NCBI RefSeq assembly: GCF_026891035.1
Contig: NZ_JAPTGG010000001.1
Coordinates: 1 to 64,000 of the forward strand
DNA: 64,000 nucleotides
Direction: 5' to 3'
From: Dasania phycosphaerae
GTDB taxonomy: Bacteria; Pseudomonadota; Gammaproteobacteria; Pseudomonadales; Dasaniaceae
Positions 7,510 through 15,851 of the stretch are shown here, one piece after another; the stretch's first letter is position 1; every line of letters begins with the position of its first letter. The position numbers were made by a program, and so were the translations under genes. Below the pieces are notes generated by a model. That model searched no databases and had not been told where the DNA came from. It saw nothing but the letters and a program-made list of their open reading frames with translations.

Positions 7510-8805
7510 TTATTCTGCTAAAAAGGGTGACCAAGCAGGCTCCCTCACGTCACCAAAGCGTGACGGCAGATGAAATTTAACCCCGCCATCTACCGATACC
7601 GCCGATAAAATACCTTTACCTCTATGCTGGGTAGCATATAACAGCATAGTGCCATTGGGCGCTATGCTGGGGGATTCATCCAGCGCAGTCTCGGTTAATA
7701 TTTCTATATCACCGCGCTCTATATCCATTAACGCTATATGAAAATCGCCCTCACCCTGATGCACCATAATAATACCGCGACCGTCGGGTAAAACTCTGGC
7801 ACGGGCATTGTACTGGCCTTCAAAGGTTAAACGCTCTTCATAACCACTGGCCAAGGTTACTTGGTAGATTTGCGGCTTGCCGCCACGGTCAGAGGTGTAA
7901 ACCAAAGATTTACCATCGGGCAGCCACGAAGGTTCAGTGTCAATCGCATAGTGGCGAGTAACCCGCGTTAATTGACGGCTAGCTAAATCCATCACATAAA
8001 TATCGGGGCTGCCATCTTTTGAAAGCACCATGGCCAGTTTAGTGCCATCAGGCGACCAGCTAGGCGAGCCATTAATACCGGTAAAATTTGTTATTTGGGT
8101 GTGCTGTTTGCTTGCGAGGTCGTATATGTAAACTGCTGAGCGGGTAGTCTCAAAAGACACATAAGCAATACGGCGGCCATCAGGGGCCCAAGCTGGTGCT
8201 AACAAGGGTTGGTTTTGCTCTATTAACACCTGCTCGCGAGCACCGTCTATATCCGACAATAGCAGCCTATAGGTAAACTCACCCACACCCCGTTGCGCCG
8301 CAGAAACATACAGCAGCTTGGTGCTAAAGGCACCGCGTATGCCGGTTAATTGCTGGTAGACCTTATCGCTAATATGGTGTGCCAAATCGCGCAGCGCAGT
8401 TTTGGCTACGGTTTTTGAAATCGTTAAAATGGATTTTTGGCCGTAGACATCAAACAGCTCTACCTCAGCCTGTACCTGCCCCAGCACTTCACTTAGACGG
8501 CCTACCACCAAATAATCTGTATTAGAGCGACGCCAATCACTAAAGTGTACTTCGCTGGCGCTGTGCGGGTGATCCAACATATCGCTGCGTCGCATAGGCG
8601 CAAACTGGCCGCTGCGGTACAAATCGGATTCCACAATCTGTGCCACATCCTCGGCTAAGGAACTGCTCCCCTGCCAACTAAAGGGCACTATAGCCACAGG
8701 GGTTGGGTTATCACGCCCCTGGGTAATCTCTATGGTTAGCTCAGCCTGCGCTGTGGCGCTAAGCAGTACTAGGGTTGTTATAGCTAATAAAAAAACACGC
8801 TTCAC
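7510..8805 (-). CDS. tolB: Tol-Pal system protein TolB
   Basis: A 431-residue periplasmic protein with a signal peptide (LLSATAQA, cleavage near residue 21), an N-terminal alpha/beta domain and a six-bladed beta-propeller. The propeller shows repeated WAPDGRRIAYVS, WSPDGTKLAMV and WLPDGKSLVYTS blades. TolB shuttles between Pal and TolA. It overlaps the end of tolA by 4 bases, suggesting coupled translation. The 217-base gap to pal shows no clear terminator. Confidence 0.97.
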   Translation of the reverse strand: MKRVFLLAITTLVLLSATAQAELTIEITQGRDNPTPVAIVPFSWQGSSSLAEDVAQIVESDLYRSGQFAPMRRSDMLDHPHSASEVHFSDWRRSNTDYLVVGRLSEVLGQVQAEVELFDVYGQKSILTISKTVAKTALRDLAHHISDKVYQQLTGIRGAFSTKLLYVSAAQRGVGEFTYRLLLSDIDGAREQVLIEQNQPLLAPAWAPDGRRIAYVSFETTRSAVYIYDLASKQHTQITNFTGINGSPSWSPDGTKLAMVLSKDGSPDIYVMDLASRQLTRVTRHYAIDTEPSWLPDGKSLVYTSDRGGKPQIYQVTLASGYEERLTFEGQYNARARVLPDGRGIIMVHQGEGDFHIALMDIERGDIEILTETALDESPSIAPNGTMLLYATQHRGKGILSAVSVDGGVKFHLPSRFGDVREPAWSPFLAE

Positions 8806-9524
8806 CGGCGTAAATCCTCTGGTTTAAATTTCATTCGCAAACGACGGAACTGTTCTTGGAACACTTTGGGGGGCAATTGCTGCAACTCGGGGAATTGCCG
8901 GGCGCGTTTTACCGCCGCAACTGCCGAGCGATCAAAGGCCACATTGCCACTGCTTTTTACCACGCTGACATTTATCACTTCACCTGTGGGTACTAAATCT
9001 AAAACTAATTCGGCCTCCATACCATTTCTGGCGCTGGCGGGACGACTCCAGTTGCGCTCTATAGCCTGAGTGATCAGCGCGATTAGGCTGTTGGCTAACT
9101 CCGCCTCGGTTAGCTCCTGCTGCGTCTCTTGCTCATCGCTAATCGCATCGGCAATATCGGCCGCCACAGTTTGCAGCAGCTTATCTTTTTCGGCCTGCAG
9201 GCGACGCTGCTCAGCCAAACGCTGTTGCTCTTGTGCTAATTTATTGGGGTCTAGCACATCCTTATTCAATACCTTGGGCTGCTCTTTGGGCTGCGCCTCT
9301 ATAATCGGCTTGATGGGCTGCGGCTTGGGTGGCGGCGCTTTTTTAACTTTGGGCTTGGGTTGGGCTTTGGGTTTTTCCAGCGTTACCAGCTTGGCCTCTA
9401 CATATTTGGGTGTTTGCCGCTTGATCACGGTACGCTCACCCGACCAGTCGATCAGCAGCGCAGCCACAATTAAGCTGTGTATTAGCAAAGTTATAACCAA
9501 GGGCAGAGTCAGCGACTTTAACAT
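8802..9524 (-). CDS. tolA: Cell envelope integrity protein TolA (short form)
   Basis: A 240-residue inner-membrane protein with one N-terminal membrane helix (about 5-26), a Pro/Lys-rich stretch (about 50-90, PKPKVKKAPPPKP) and a helical segment. A TonB-like C-terminal domain spans about 145-235 (AFDRSAVAAVKRAR). It couples TolQ-TolR proton-motive energy to TolB-Pal. It is much shorter than the 421-residue E. coli protein: the long alanine-rich spanning helix is reduced to roughly 50 residues. It lies 6 bases after tolR and overlaps tolB by 4 bases. Confidence 0.93.
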   Translation of the reverse strand: MLKSLTLPLVITLLIHSLIVAALLIDWSGERTVIKRQTPKYVEAKLVTLEKPKAQPKPKVKKAPPPKPQPIKPIIEAQPKEQPKVLNKDVLDPNKLAQEQQRLAEQRRLQAEKDKLLQTVAADIADAISDEQETQQELTEAELANSLIALITQAIERNWSRPASARNGMEAELVLDLVPTGEVINVSVVKSSGNVAFDRSAVAAVKRARQFPELQQLPPKVFQEQFRRLRMKFKPEDLRR

Positions 9525-9530
9525 GGCAGA

Positions 9531-9950
9531 CTAGGGGCTCTCAGTCACTAGGCCTACCGAAGGGGCACCGGCAGCCTGTAACACTGTCATTAGCGTAACC
9601 ACATCGCCATAGGGCACAGCTTGATCACCCCACACCAACACCACGGTATCGGGTTTACGCCGTAAAATTTTACCGACCTTATCTTGTATCACCCCTAGTG
9701 AGGCAGACTTTTCCTGATCATCACCCAGATTAATGTAATAGCTGCCATCGGCCTTTACCGACACGATTAAGGGTTCGTTATCCTGTTTACCCACTGGCAA
9801 AGCAGCGGCCTTGGGCAGCTCTACTTTAACCCCTTGCATGAGCATGGGCGCAGTGACCATAAAGATAATCAGCAGCACCAACATCACATCTATGTAGGGC
9901 ACCACGTTAATCTCTGACATGGGCTTGCGGCGTTTATGTCGTCTAGACAT
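9531..9950 (-). CDS. tolR: Tol-Pal proton channel subunit TolR
   Basis: A 139-residue ExbD/TolR family protein with one N-terminal membrane helix (PYIDVMLVLLIIFMVTAP). The aspartate in VVPYIDVML is the proton-motive-force residue. A periplasmic dimer domain follows. It works with TolQ to energise TolA. It lies 4 bases after tolQ and 6 before tolA. Confidence 0.96.
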   Translation of the reverse strand: MSRRHKRRKPMSEINVVPYIDVMLVLLIIFMVTAPMLMQGVKVELPKAAALPVGKQDNEPLIVSVKADGSYYINLGDDQEKSASLGVIQDKVGKILRRKPDTVVLVWGDQAVPYGDVVTLMTVLQAAGAPSVGLVTESP

Positions 9951-9954
9951 GGCG

Positions 9955-10653
9955 CTACCCTTTCGCCGCGCTGCTGTGGGTTTGGCGGTGCAATATGCTA
10001 ATAAATTCGTCAGAAAAAGTTTCGTACTTATTCATTAAGGATTCAAAGCGAGCCGAGAAACGGTTAAAGCCCACCACCGCCGGTATTGCCGCAAACAAGC
10101 CCATAGCCGTAGCAACCAAAGCCTCAGAGATACCCGGCGCCACGGTGGCCAAAGTGGCCTGATGCATCATGGCTAAACCTTGGAAGGCCCCCATAATGCC
10201 CCATACTGTACCGAATAAGCCCACATAGGGGCTGGTGGAACCTACTGTGGCCAAAAAGGCCAAGTGCTTTTCCATTTGTTCTTCTTCGCGAGACAAGGCC
10301 ACTCGCATAGCACGCTGAGCACCTTCAATGATGGCATCTGGATCTATATGGCCCTGCTGGCGCAGGCGGGTGAACTCTTTAAAGCCAGCGCGAAAAATAT
10401 TTTCCATACCCACTGTTGCCTTACCGGCTTCGGTATTGGCGGTGCCCTTGCGAAACAGCTGGCTTAAATCTATACCCGACCAAAACTGCTGTTCAAACAC
10501 ACGCATAGCCGTATCGGTAGCACGAAAATAAAACATGCGCTGCACAATCATAAACCAGGAAATCACCGAGGCTAAAAACAGCGTTAGCATAACCAGCTGC
10601 ACGGTAATACTGGCGTTGAGAATTAAATCGATGACAGAGAGTTCTTCAGCCAC
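9955..10653 (-). CDS. tolQ: Tol-Pal proton channel subunit TolQ
   Basis: A 232-residue MotA/TolQ/ExbB family membrane protein. Three membrane helices are visible at about 18-38, 133-155 and 170-190, with the family signature around GLFGTVWGIMGAF and AMGLFAAIPAVVGFNR. It forms the stator-like proton channel with TolR. It is the first tol gene and is followed closely by tolR. A 197-base gap separates it from ybgC upstream. Confidence 0.97.
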   Translation of the reverse strand: MAEELSVIDLILNASITVQLVMLTLFLASVISWFMIVQRMFYFRATDTAMRVFEQQFWSGIDLSQLFRKGTANTEAGKATVGMENIFRAGFKEFTRLRQQGHIDPDAIIEGAQRAMRVALSREEEQMEKHLAFLATVGSTSPYVGLFGTVWGIMGAFQGLAMMHQATLATVAPGISEALVATAMGLFAAIPAVVGFNRFSARFESLMNKYETFSDEFISILHRQTHSSAAKG

Positions 10654-10850
10654 GGTCGCTCCATTATTGTTAGCGTTGTTGGTGTGTAAATGCCGGCTAG
10701 TTTAACCGCCCTTGCGGTAACTTATAAGCCTGTTTAAGCACTATGGGTTCGCATTTATAGCTTTATTTTATGTTTTGAGCTGTGCAGCGGCAGTTATCGC
10801 TTAACTCAGGGCTAGCTAAACGCGACCAAGCCGCCACAAGGCGATAGGCG

Positions 10851-11249
10851 CTATAACTGTAACGCCTCGCGCATGGCCTTGGGGATGCGCTTAGGGTTCA
10901 TACCCTGCTGGCTAACGCAGACGATTTTGACTACACCGCGGCATAGCAGTTCACTGCCGCGATAAATTAATTGCTCCATAGTCAGCTGGCAGGCACCGGC
11001 GGCAATTACCGTTGCGCTAACACTAAGCTCATCATCTAGAGCGGCGGGTTTAAGGTATTCAGTATTGACGCTTTGCACTACAAACATCAGCTCGGCGTTA
11101 AAAATATAGTTTTTACCAAAGCCTAAGCTGCGCAAATACTCGGTGCGTGCGCGCTCCATAAACTTAAGGTAATTGACGTAGTAAACAATGCCGCCGGCGT
11201 CGGTATCTTCTATATACACCCGCAGTGGCCATGCGAAGTTGTGACTCAT
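10851..11249 (-). CDS. ybgC: Tol-Pal-associated acyl-CoA thioesterase YbgC
   Basis: A 132-residue hotdog-fold thioesterase. The catalytic signature is EDTDAGGIVYYVNYLKF (about 12-28) with Asp14 or Asp16 as the likely catalytic acid. YbgC hydrolyses short-chain or hydroxy acyl-CoA and is encoded with tol-pal in most gammaproteobacteria. It is placed between ruvB and tolQ as in E. coli-type operons. Confidence 0.93.
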   Translation of the reverse strand: MSHNFAWPLRVYIEDTDAGGIVYYVNYLKFMERARTEYLRSLGFGKNYIFNAELMFVVQSVNTEYLKPAALDDELSVSATVIAAGACQLTMEQLIYRGSELLCRGVVKIVCVSQQGMNPKRIPKAMREALQL

Positions 11250-11294
11250 AGTTATGTAAACTTATAGGTTGCAGTGGTTAACAAGTTGGGCCTA

Positions 11295-12302
11295 CTAGCC
11301 TTCAGGGTAGTCATAGCCGAAGTGGGCATAGACTTTACGGGTAGCCATGCGGCCGCGATTCGTACGCACTAAATAGCCTTGCTGAATAAGATAAGGCTCT
11401 AGTACATCTTCTATGGTGCCGCGCTCCTCGCTAATAACTGCGGCGAGGTTATCCAGCCCCACGGGGCCGCCGTCAAACTTTTCTAACAGGGCTAGCAGTA
11501 AACGCCTATCTAACTGATCAAAGCCCTGATCATCGACATTGAGCATATTCAGCGCCAAGTCAGCGGTGGCGGCATCAACTGCGCCATTACTTTTCACCTC
11601 GGCGTAATCGCGTACCCGTCGCAATAGGCGATTGGCGATACGCGGGGTGCCGCGTGAACGCTTAGCGATTTCATGGGCACCCTCTTCGCTCATAGCCACC
11701 CCTAGGTGCTGGGCCGAGCGCTGTACTATATGGCTGAGGTCTTTGACCGAGTAAAACTCCAACCGCTGTACTATGCCAAAGCGATCACGCAGCGGTGAGG
11801 TTAACAGCCCGGCACGGGTGGTAGCCCCTACCAGCGTAAAAGGGGGCAACTCTAGCTTAATGGAACGCGCCGCCGGGCCCTCGCCTATCATAATATCCAG
11901 CTGATAGTCTTCCATGGCGGGGTATAACACTTCTTCTATATGCGGGCTGAGCCGGTGTATCTCGTCTATAAACAGCACATCACCGGGCTCTAGGTTGGTC
12001 ATTAAAGCGGCTAAATCACCCGCTTTTTCTAATACTGGCCCCGAGGTGGTTTTAAGCGACACCCCCATTTCATTGGCCAGGATATTTGCCAAGGTGGTTT
12101 TACCCAAACCCGGCGGGCCAAAAATCAAGGTGTGATCTAAAGGCTCTTTGCGCAGGGTAGCGGCGCGTACAAAGATTTCCATTTGTTCGCGCACCACCGG
12201 CTGGCCACAGTAATCGGCCAAGGTTTTGGGCCGTATGGCTCTATCGATAATATCTTCGTTAGGTTCTTCGGTGGCGGCTATTAGCCTGTCGATTTCTATC
12301 AT
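11295..12302 (-). CDS. ruvB: Holliday junction branch migration helicase RuvB
   Basis: A 335-residue AAA+ ATPase that drives branch migration with RuvA. Walker A is GPPGLGKTT, Walker B is LFIDEIHRL, the sensor and arginine-finger region is around GATTRAGLLTSPLRDRFG, and a winged-helix domain ends the protein. It follows ruvA by 6 bases. Confidence 0.98.
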   Translation of the reverse strand: MIEIDRLIAATEEPNEDIIDRAIRPKTLADYCGQPVVREQMEIFVRAATLRKEPLDHTLIFGPPGLGKTTLANILANEMGVSLKTTSGPVLEKAGDLAALMTNLEPGDVLFIDEIHRLSPHIEEVLYPAMEDYQLDIMIGEGPAARSIKLELPPFTLVGATTRAGLLTSPLRDRFGIVQRLEFYSVKDLSHIVQRSAQHLGVAMSEEGAHEIAKRSRGTPRIANRLLRRVRDYAEVKSNGAVDAATADLALNMLNVDDQGFDQLDRRLLLALLEKFDGGPVGLDNLAAVISEERGTIEDVLEPYLIQQGYLVRTNRGRMATRKVYAHFGYDYPEG

Positions 12303-12308
12303 AGTGGC

Positions 12309-12914
12309 TTATTTATTTACCATGTTTTTGAGCGCTAAACGTATCAGGCTTTCACTGCTTTGGGCATCGCCATCGTTTACTTTGGCTATGGCTTTGCTGG
12401 CCTCTTGCGGCTTATACCCCAGGGCGATTAAAGCACTCTCGGCTTCGCTAGCATAATCCGGCCCTGCGGCGGCGGCCATCAGTGGCAAGCCGCTGGTGCT
12501 GGAGGTTTGCCAATCTTTAAGGCGGTCGCGCAGCTCTACCAGTAAACGCTCGGCGGTTTTTTTGCCCACACCGGGCAAGCGCACCAGCGCGGCGACGTCA
12601 TTATCGTGCACACAGCGTACAAAGTCGTCAGTTTCCATGCCCGATAATAGGGTAAGCGCCAGCTTGGGGCCAACACCACTGACTTTAATAAGGGTTTTAA
12701 ACAGCGCCCGCTCACGCAACTCGGCAAAGCCATAGAGCAGCTGGGCATCCTCGCGTACTACCAGGTGCGTGTGTAAGGTTACTGCCTGACCTATGGCGGG
12801 CAGCTGGTAAACCGTACTCATAGGGGCTTGTACTTCATAGCCCACGCCTTGCACGTCGACGAGTAGCGTGGGGGCTTGCTTCTCTAATAAAACGCCGTGT
12901 ATACGACCTATCAT
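12309..12914 (-). CDS. ruvA: Holliday junction DNA-binding protein RuvA
   Basis: A 201-residue RuvA with an OB-fold (about 1-65), two helix-hairpin-helix motifs (VSGVGPKLAL and LPGVGKKTAERL) and a C-terminal RuvB-binding domain after a flexible linker. The start is placed at the ATG giving MIGRIHG, because family members begin MIGRL/MIGRI; the frame is open 16 codons further upstream. With this start there is a 13-base gap to ruvC rather than an overlap. Confidence 0.96.
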   Translation of the reverse strand: MIGRIHGVLLEKQAPTLLVDVQGVGYEVQAPMSTVYQLPAIGQAVTLHTHLVVREDAQLLYGFAELRERALFKTLIKVSGVGPKLALTLLSGMETDDFVRCVHDNDVAALVRLPGVGKKTAERLLVELRDRLKDWQTSSTSGLPLMAAAAGPDYASEAESALIALGYKPQEASKAIAKVNDGDAQSSESLIRLALKNMVNK

Positions 12915-12927
12915 ACAAATATTCTCA

Positions 12928-13446
12928 TTATCGGATACGGCCACGGCGCATACGGGTAGCACCGGCCATATTAATTAAACTGGCTTGAGTATGGGCATGG
13001 CATATAGCGGCAGCTAGGGCATCGGCGGCATCTTCCTGTGGCAAGGCGGGCAGCTTGAGCAGCATTTTAACCATGTGCTGTACCTGCTCTTTTTTAGCCG
13101 CGCCAGTACCCACTACCGCCTGCTTAATTTGCAGGGCCGAGTATTCACTAGCCTCTAAACCCGCCGCCATACAGGCCACTATGGCAGCTCCCCGGGCCTG
13201 CCCCAGTTTGAGGGCAGCACCGGCATTTTTTGCCATAAACACCTGCTCTACTGCCACCTGCTGCGGACAATAGGCCACGATGAGCTCATTAATGCTTTCA
13301 AAGATTATCTTTAAGCGCTCAGGTAACTCAGCATCGGGCAGGCGTATCACGCCGCTGGTAATATAATCGTGTTGATTACCTACCACATTGATAATACCAA
13401 AGCCGGTTTTACGCGAGCCGGGGTCTATACCTAGTATGATTGCCAT
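12928..13446 (-). CDS. ruvC: Holliday junction resolvase RuvC
   Basis: A 172-residue RNase H-fold endonuclease that cuts Holliday junctions. The catalytic acidic residues are seen as Asp8 (ILGIDPGSRKTG), Glu in AVEQVFMAKN, and Asp in QEDAADALAAAI. It is the first gene of ruvCAB. In many relatives yebC is directly upstream; here two unrelated genes separate them. Confidence 0.97.
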   Translation of the reverse strand: MAIILGIDPGSRKTGFGIINVVGNQHDYITSGVIRLPDAELPERLKIIFESINELIVAYCPQQVAVEQVFMAKNAGAALKLGQARGAAIVACMAAGLEASEYSALQIKQAVVGTGAAKKEQVQHMVKMLLKLPALPQEDAADALAAAICHAHTQASLINMAGATRMRRGRIR

Positions 13447-13674
13447 AAGCCTTTAGCTATTGTGATTAGCACCCTTATTTTGCTGGCTAGCTTAGCGAAC
13501 ATCTGTATGTATTAACAGTGTTTTTAGCCACTAATTATATCAATATAAGCTTTAACGGCTTGCCGTAGGCACCCGCCTGCGGCTATGCTTTTAATACGCC
13601 TGCAGCTAGATCAACTTTTAACGCAATCTTAACAATAACAACACCCACCTTTTAAAGGCCGCTGTTACTCAACT

Positions 13675-14466
13675 ATGAAGATATTTTTATTTGGCCTTAG
13701 CCTGCTGATAAGCGCTTTATGCTCAGCTGCCCAGCAAACCATCACTCTCTACGCCTACCACGATGCGCCACCTTTTGTGATAGATAGCAAAGCGGGCAAG
13801 GGCCTCAATTTTGATTTTTTCAACACCCTAAAAAACCATGCCCCAGCCGACATACGTTTTGAATACCAATTTATAACACGGCCCGAACTCAATAAACGCC
13901 TAGCCGCAGGCTTACCCACCATAGCTCTATGGGCCAACCCAGTTTGGTTTAAAGATACTCAACAAGAAAAATACTTATGGTCACGCGCCCTATTTAGCGA
14001 TAAGGATGTGGTGATCGCCAGAAAAGGTAGCAGCCTACTCTATCATCAACCCAGCGACCTTAACGGCCTAACGGTAGGCACACGCACAGGCTATTACTAT
14101 GCTGGGGTCAGCGAATTAATGAGCGAGAATAAAATACAGCGCATGGACGTAAGCAATGATAAGGCCAATATTGAGCAACTAATACGCGGCGATGTTGATG
14201 CCATTATTATTTCAAAATCCAGTTTTTTCTATTACGCCAAACTGTTAAAGGTGATTAGTTCCACCGCCATCGTAGGCCAACCTCACAGCAGCTATAAAAG
14301 GCATTTACTGATCAGCCGCCATTATCAGGCACAAGAACAGGCCATTAACGATATATTGCTGAAATTATCCAAGGATGAAAACTGGCGTTTTCGCCTAACC
14401 ATCTACGGCTTGCAAGAGCTGTGGGGCTCAGAATCACAGGCACTAGACTTCACCACCGCCCAATAA
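13675..14466 (+). CDS. Periplasmic solute-binding protein, family 3-like
   Basis: A 263-residue secreted protein with a clear signal peptide (cleavage near residue 19, CSAA). It shows the fold pattern of the ABC transporter family 3/amino-acid-binding group: YAYHDAPPFV at the start of the mature domain, GLNFDFF, then LNGLTVGTRTGYYY and IEQLIRGDVDAIIIS. No permease or ATPase gene is nearby, so it may be an orphan sensor-type binding protein. It sits on the plus strand inside an otherwise leftward yebC-ruvC region, suggesting insertion into the ancestral order. The ligand is unknown. Confidence 0.8.
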   Translation: MKIFLFGLSLLISALCSAAQQTITLYAYHDAPPFVIDSKAGKGLNFDFFNTLKNHAPADIRFEYQFITRPELNKRLAAGLPTIALWANPVWFKDTQQEKYLWSRALFSDKDVVIARKGSSLLYHQPSDLNGLTVGTRTGYYYAGVSELMSENKIQRMDVSNDKANIEQLIRGDVDAIIISKSSFFYYAKLLKVISSTAIVGQPHSSYKRHLLISRHYQAQEQAINDILLKLSKDENWRFRLTIYGLQELWGSESQALDFTTAQ

Positions 14467-14468
14467 GG

Positions 14469-14855
14469 CTAGTGAAAGCTAGCGGTAGATTTAAGAGCCT
14501 GCTGTGCTAAACGCCGCTGCCAATCGCCAGCACATTGCTGCTCGCAAGCCTGCTCACTATCCAATAGCAACTGCCTAGCGGGTGCGGTTAGCTTCACCCC
14601 TATTTTTAATAAGGCAGCTTGTAGCAAGCGGCGCATGTTTGCGGCATCGCCTTGCTGCTCAGCCTGCAATCTATGCTCCTCGCTATCAAACACACAGGTC
14701 ACTATTAAGCTGGCGGGGAAACGGGCGTAATCAGCCCTATGGGTCAGCCACTGAAAGCCCGGCACTTGCTGCAACAGACTTTCGCACACTGCGGTCAGCG
14801 CCACGGTTATTGCCTGATCTAACTTTTTTTGCGTTTTACTTTTAGGCCTGGCCAT
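14469..14855 (-). CDS. Conserved hypothetical protein
   Basis: A 128-residue soluble protein, counted from the ATG giving MARPKSK because an AAGAG ribosome site lies upstream; a GTG nine bases earlier is also possible. The N-terminus is basic (MARPKSKTQKKLD) and is followed by an amphipathic region with GFQWLTHRADYARFP and SLIVTCVFDS. Similar gammaproteobacterial proteins exist and are sometimes labelled Fis-family in databases, but I see no Fis helix-turn-helix. It converges with the solute-binding gene with 2 bases between their stops. Confidence 0.65.
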   Translation of the reverse strand: MARPKSKTQKKLDQAITVALTAVCESLLQQVPGFQWLTHRADYARFPASLIVTCVFDSEEHRLQAEQQGDAANMRRLLQAALLKIGVKLTAPARQLLLDSEQACEQQCAGDWQRRLAQQALKSTASFH

Positions 14856-14882
14856 GGAGCGCACTCTTGATTGTATATAAAA

Positions 14883-14915
14883 AAGCCGCTGGGCTTGAAA
14901 AAAACACAGCGGCTT
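14883..14915 (-). terminator. Intrinsic terminator after the hypothetical gene or within the yebC region
   Basis: AAGCCGCTG (14883-14891) and CAGCGGCTT (14907-14915) pair perfectly. On the minus strand the stem is followed by TTTTTTATAT, a good U-tract. It terminates transcription leaving yebC leftward. Confidence 0.75.
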
Positions 14916-14932
14916 GCGTATAGCTTTGGCGG

Positions 14933-15676
14933 TTATTCTAACTCTGCCAATACTTCATCGGAGATATCGGCATTGGTATAGACGTTTTGCACATCGTCTA
15001 AGTCTTCTAACATATCAACCAGCGCCATAATTTTTTCGGCACCGTCTTTATCTAGCGGCACCGTGGTAGCCGGCAGCATGGTGATTTCGGCATGATCCGG
15101 TGTTAAACCCGCAGCCTTCATGGCGTCTTTAACACTTAAAAAATCTTCGAAGGCAGTACTAACATCAATAGAGCCATCGTCGTTAGTCTGTACATCTTCG
15201 GCCCCTGCCTCTAGGGCAACTTCCATTATCTGTTCTTCATCACCTTGCTCAAAGCTAATTTGGCCGGTGCGGGTAAACAGGTAGGCCACCGAACCATCGG
15301 TACCTAAATTACCGCCGCGCTTGGAAAAAGCATGTCTTACCTCGGCCACGGTACGGTTACGATTATCGCTTAGGCATTCTACATAAACAGCCACGCCGCC
15401 CACACCGTAACCTTCGTAGGTGATGGCTTCGTAGTTATCTTCATCATTGGTGCCAGCGCCACGGGCCACCGCTTTTTCTATAGTGTCGCGCTTCATATTA
15501 GCGCCTAGCGCTTTATCTATAACAGCGCGCAGGCCGGGGTTGTCTTCTGGGTTGGGGCCACCGGCTTTGGCAGCCACCACTAACTCACGAATAATTTTAG
15601 TAAATATTTTGCCGCGCTTGGCGTCTTGCGCCGCTTTGCGGTGTTTAATATTGGCCCATTTACTGTGACCCGCCAT
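14933..15676 (-). CDS. yebC: YebC/PmpR family protein
   Basis: A 247-residue YebC-family protein, starting MAGHSKWANIKHRK as is universal in the family. Members are described as transcriptional regulators and, more recently, as ribosome-associated factors that relieve stalling. The three-domain layout and length are normal, with conserved GGNLGTDGSVAY. The gene lies between aspS and the ruv region, its usual neighbourhood. A hairpin terminator follows. Confidence 0.95.
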   Translation of the reverse strand: MAGHSKWANIKHRKAAQDAKRGKIFTKIIRELVVAAKAGGPNPEDNPGLRAVIDKALGANMKRDTIEKAVARGAGTNDEDNYEAITYEGYGVGGVAVYVECLSDNRNRTVAEVRHAFSKRGGNLGTDGSVAYLFTRTGQISFEQGDEEQIMEVALEAGAEDVQTNDDGSIDVSTAFEDFLSVKDAMKAAGLTPDHAEITMLPATTVPLDKDGAEKIMALVDMLEDLDDVQNVYTNADISDEVLAELE

Positions 15677-15767
15677 GAATCTTTCTCCGGTTTTGCTTTT
15701 GCAACGCGCTAAGGAAATAGCGCTTGTATCTTGGTTTGGTTTTAGTGCGTGGTATTGTCTATGTGGT

Positions 15768-15785
15768 TTCCGGCTTGCGCCGGAA
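15768..15785. repeat. REP-like palindrome
   Basis: TTCCGGC-TTGC-GCCGGAA forms a 7-bp stem and is followed by TGAC. This resembles the common REP pattern ending GGAATGAC that is spread by RAYT transposases. It lies between yebC and aspS. Confidence 0.5.
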
Positions 15786-15803
15786 TGACTAACTAATAAG
15801 AAA

Positions 15804-15829
15804 GGGGACAGAGCTGAAGATCTGTCCCC
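15804..15829. repeat. GGGGACAGA/TCTGTCCCC hairpin
   Basis: GGGGACAGA (15804-15812) pairs perfectly with TCTGTCCCC (15821-15829) over an 8-base loop. Palindromes with a GGGGACAG stem are common beside REP-associated transposase remnants, so this pairs with the REP-like element just upstream. A terminator role for aspS, whose stop is at 15852, is also possible but no clear U-tract is present. Confidence 0.5.
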
Positions 15830-15851
15830 GTAAGCCTGCGGCTTACTCGGC

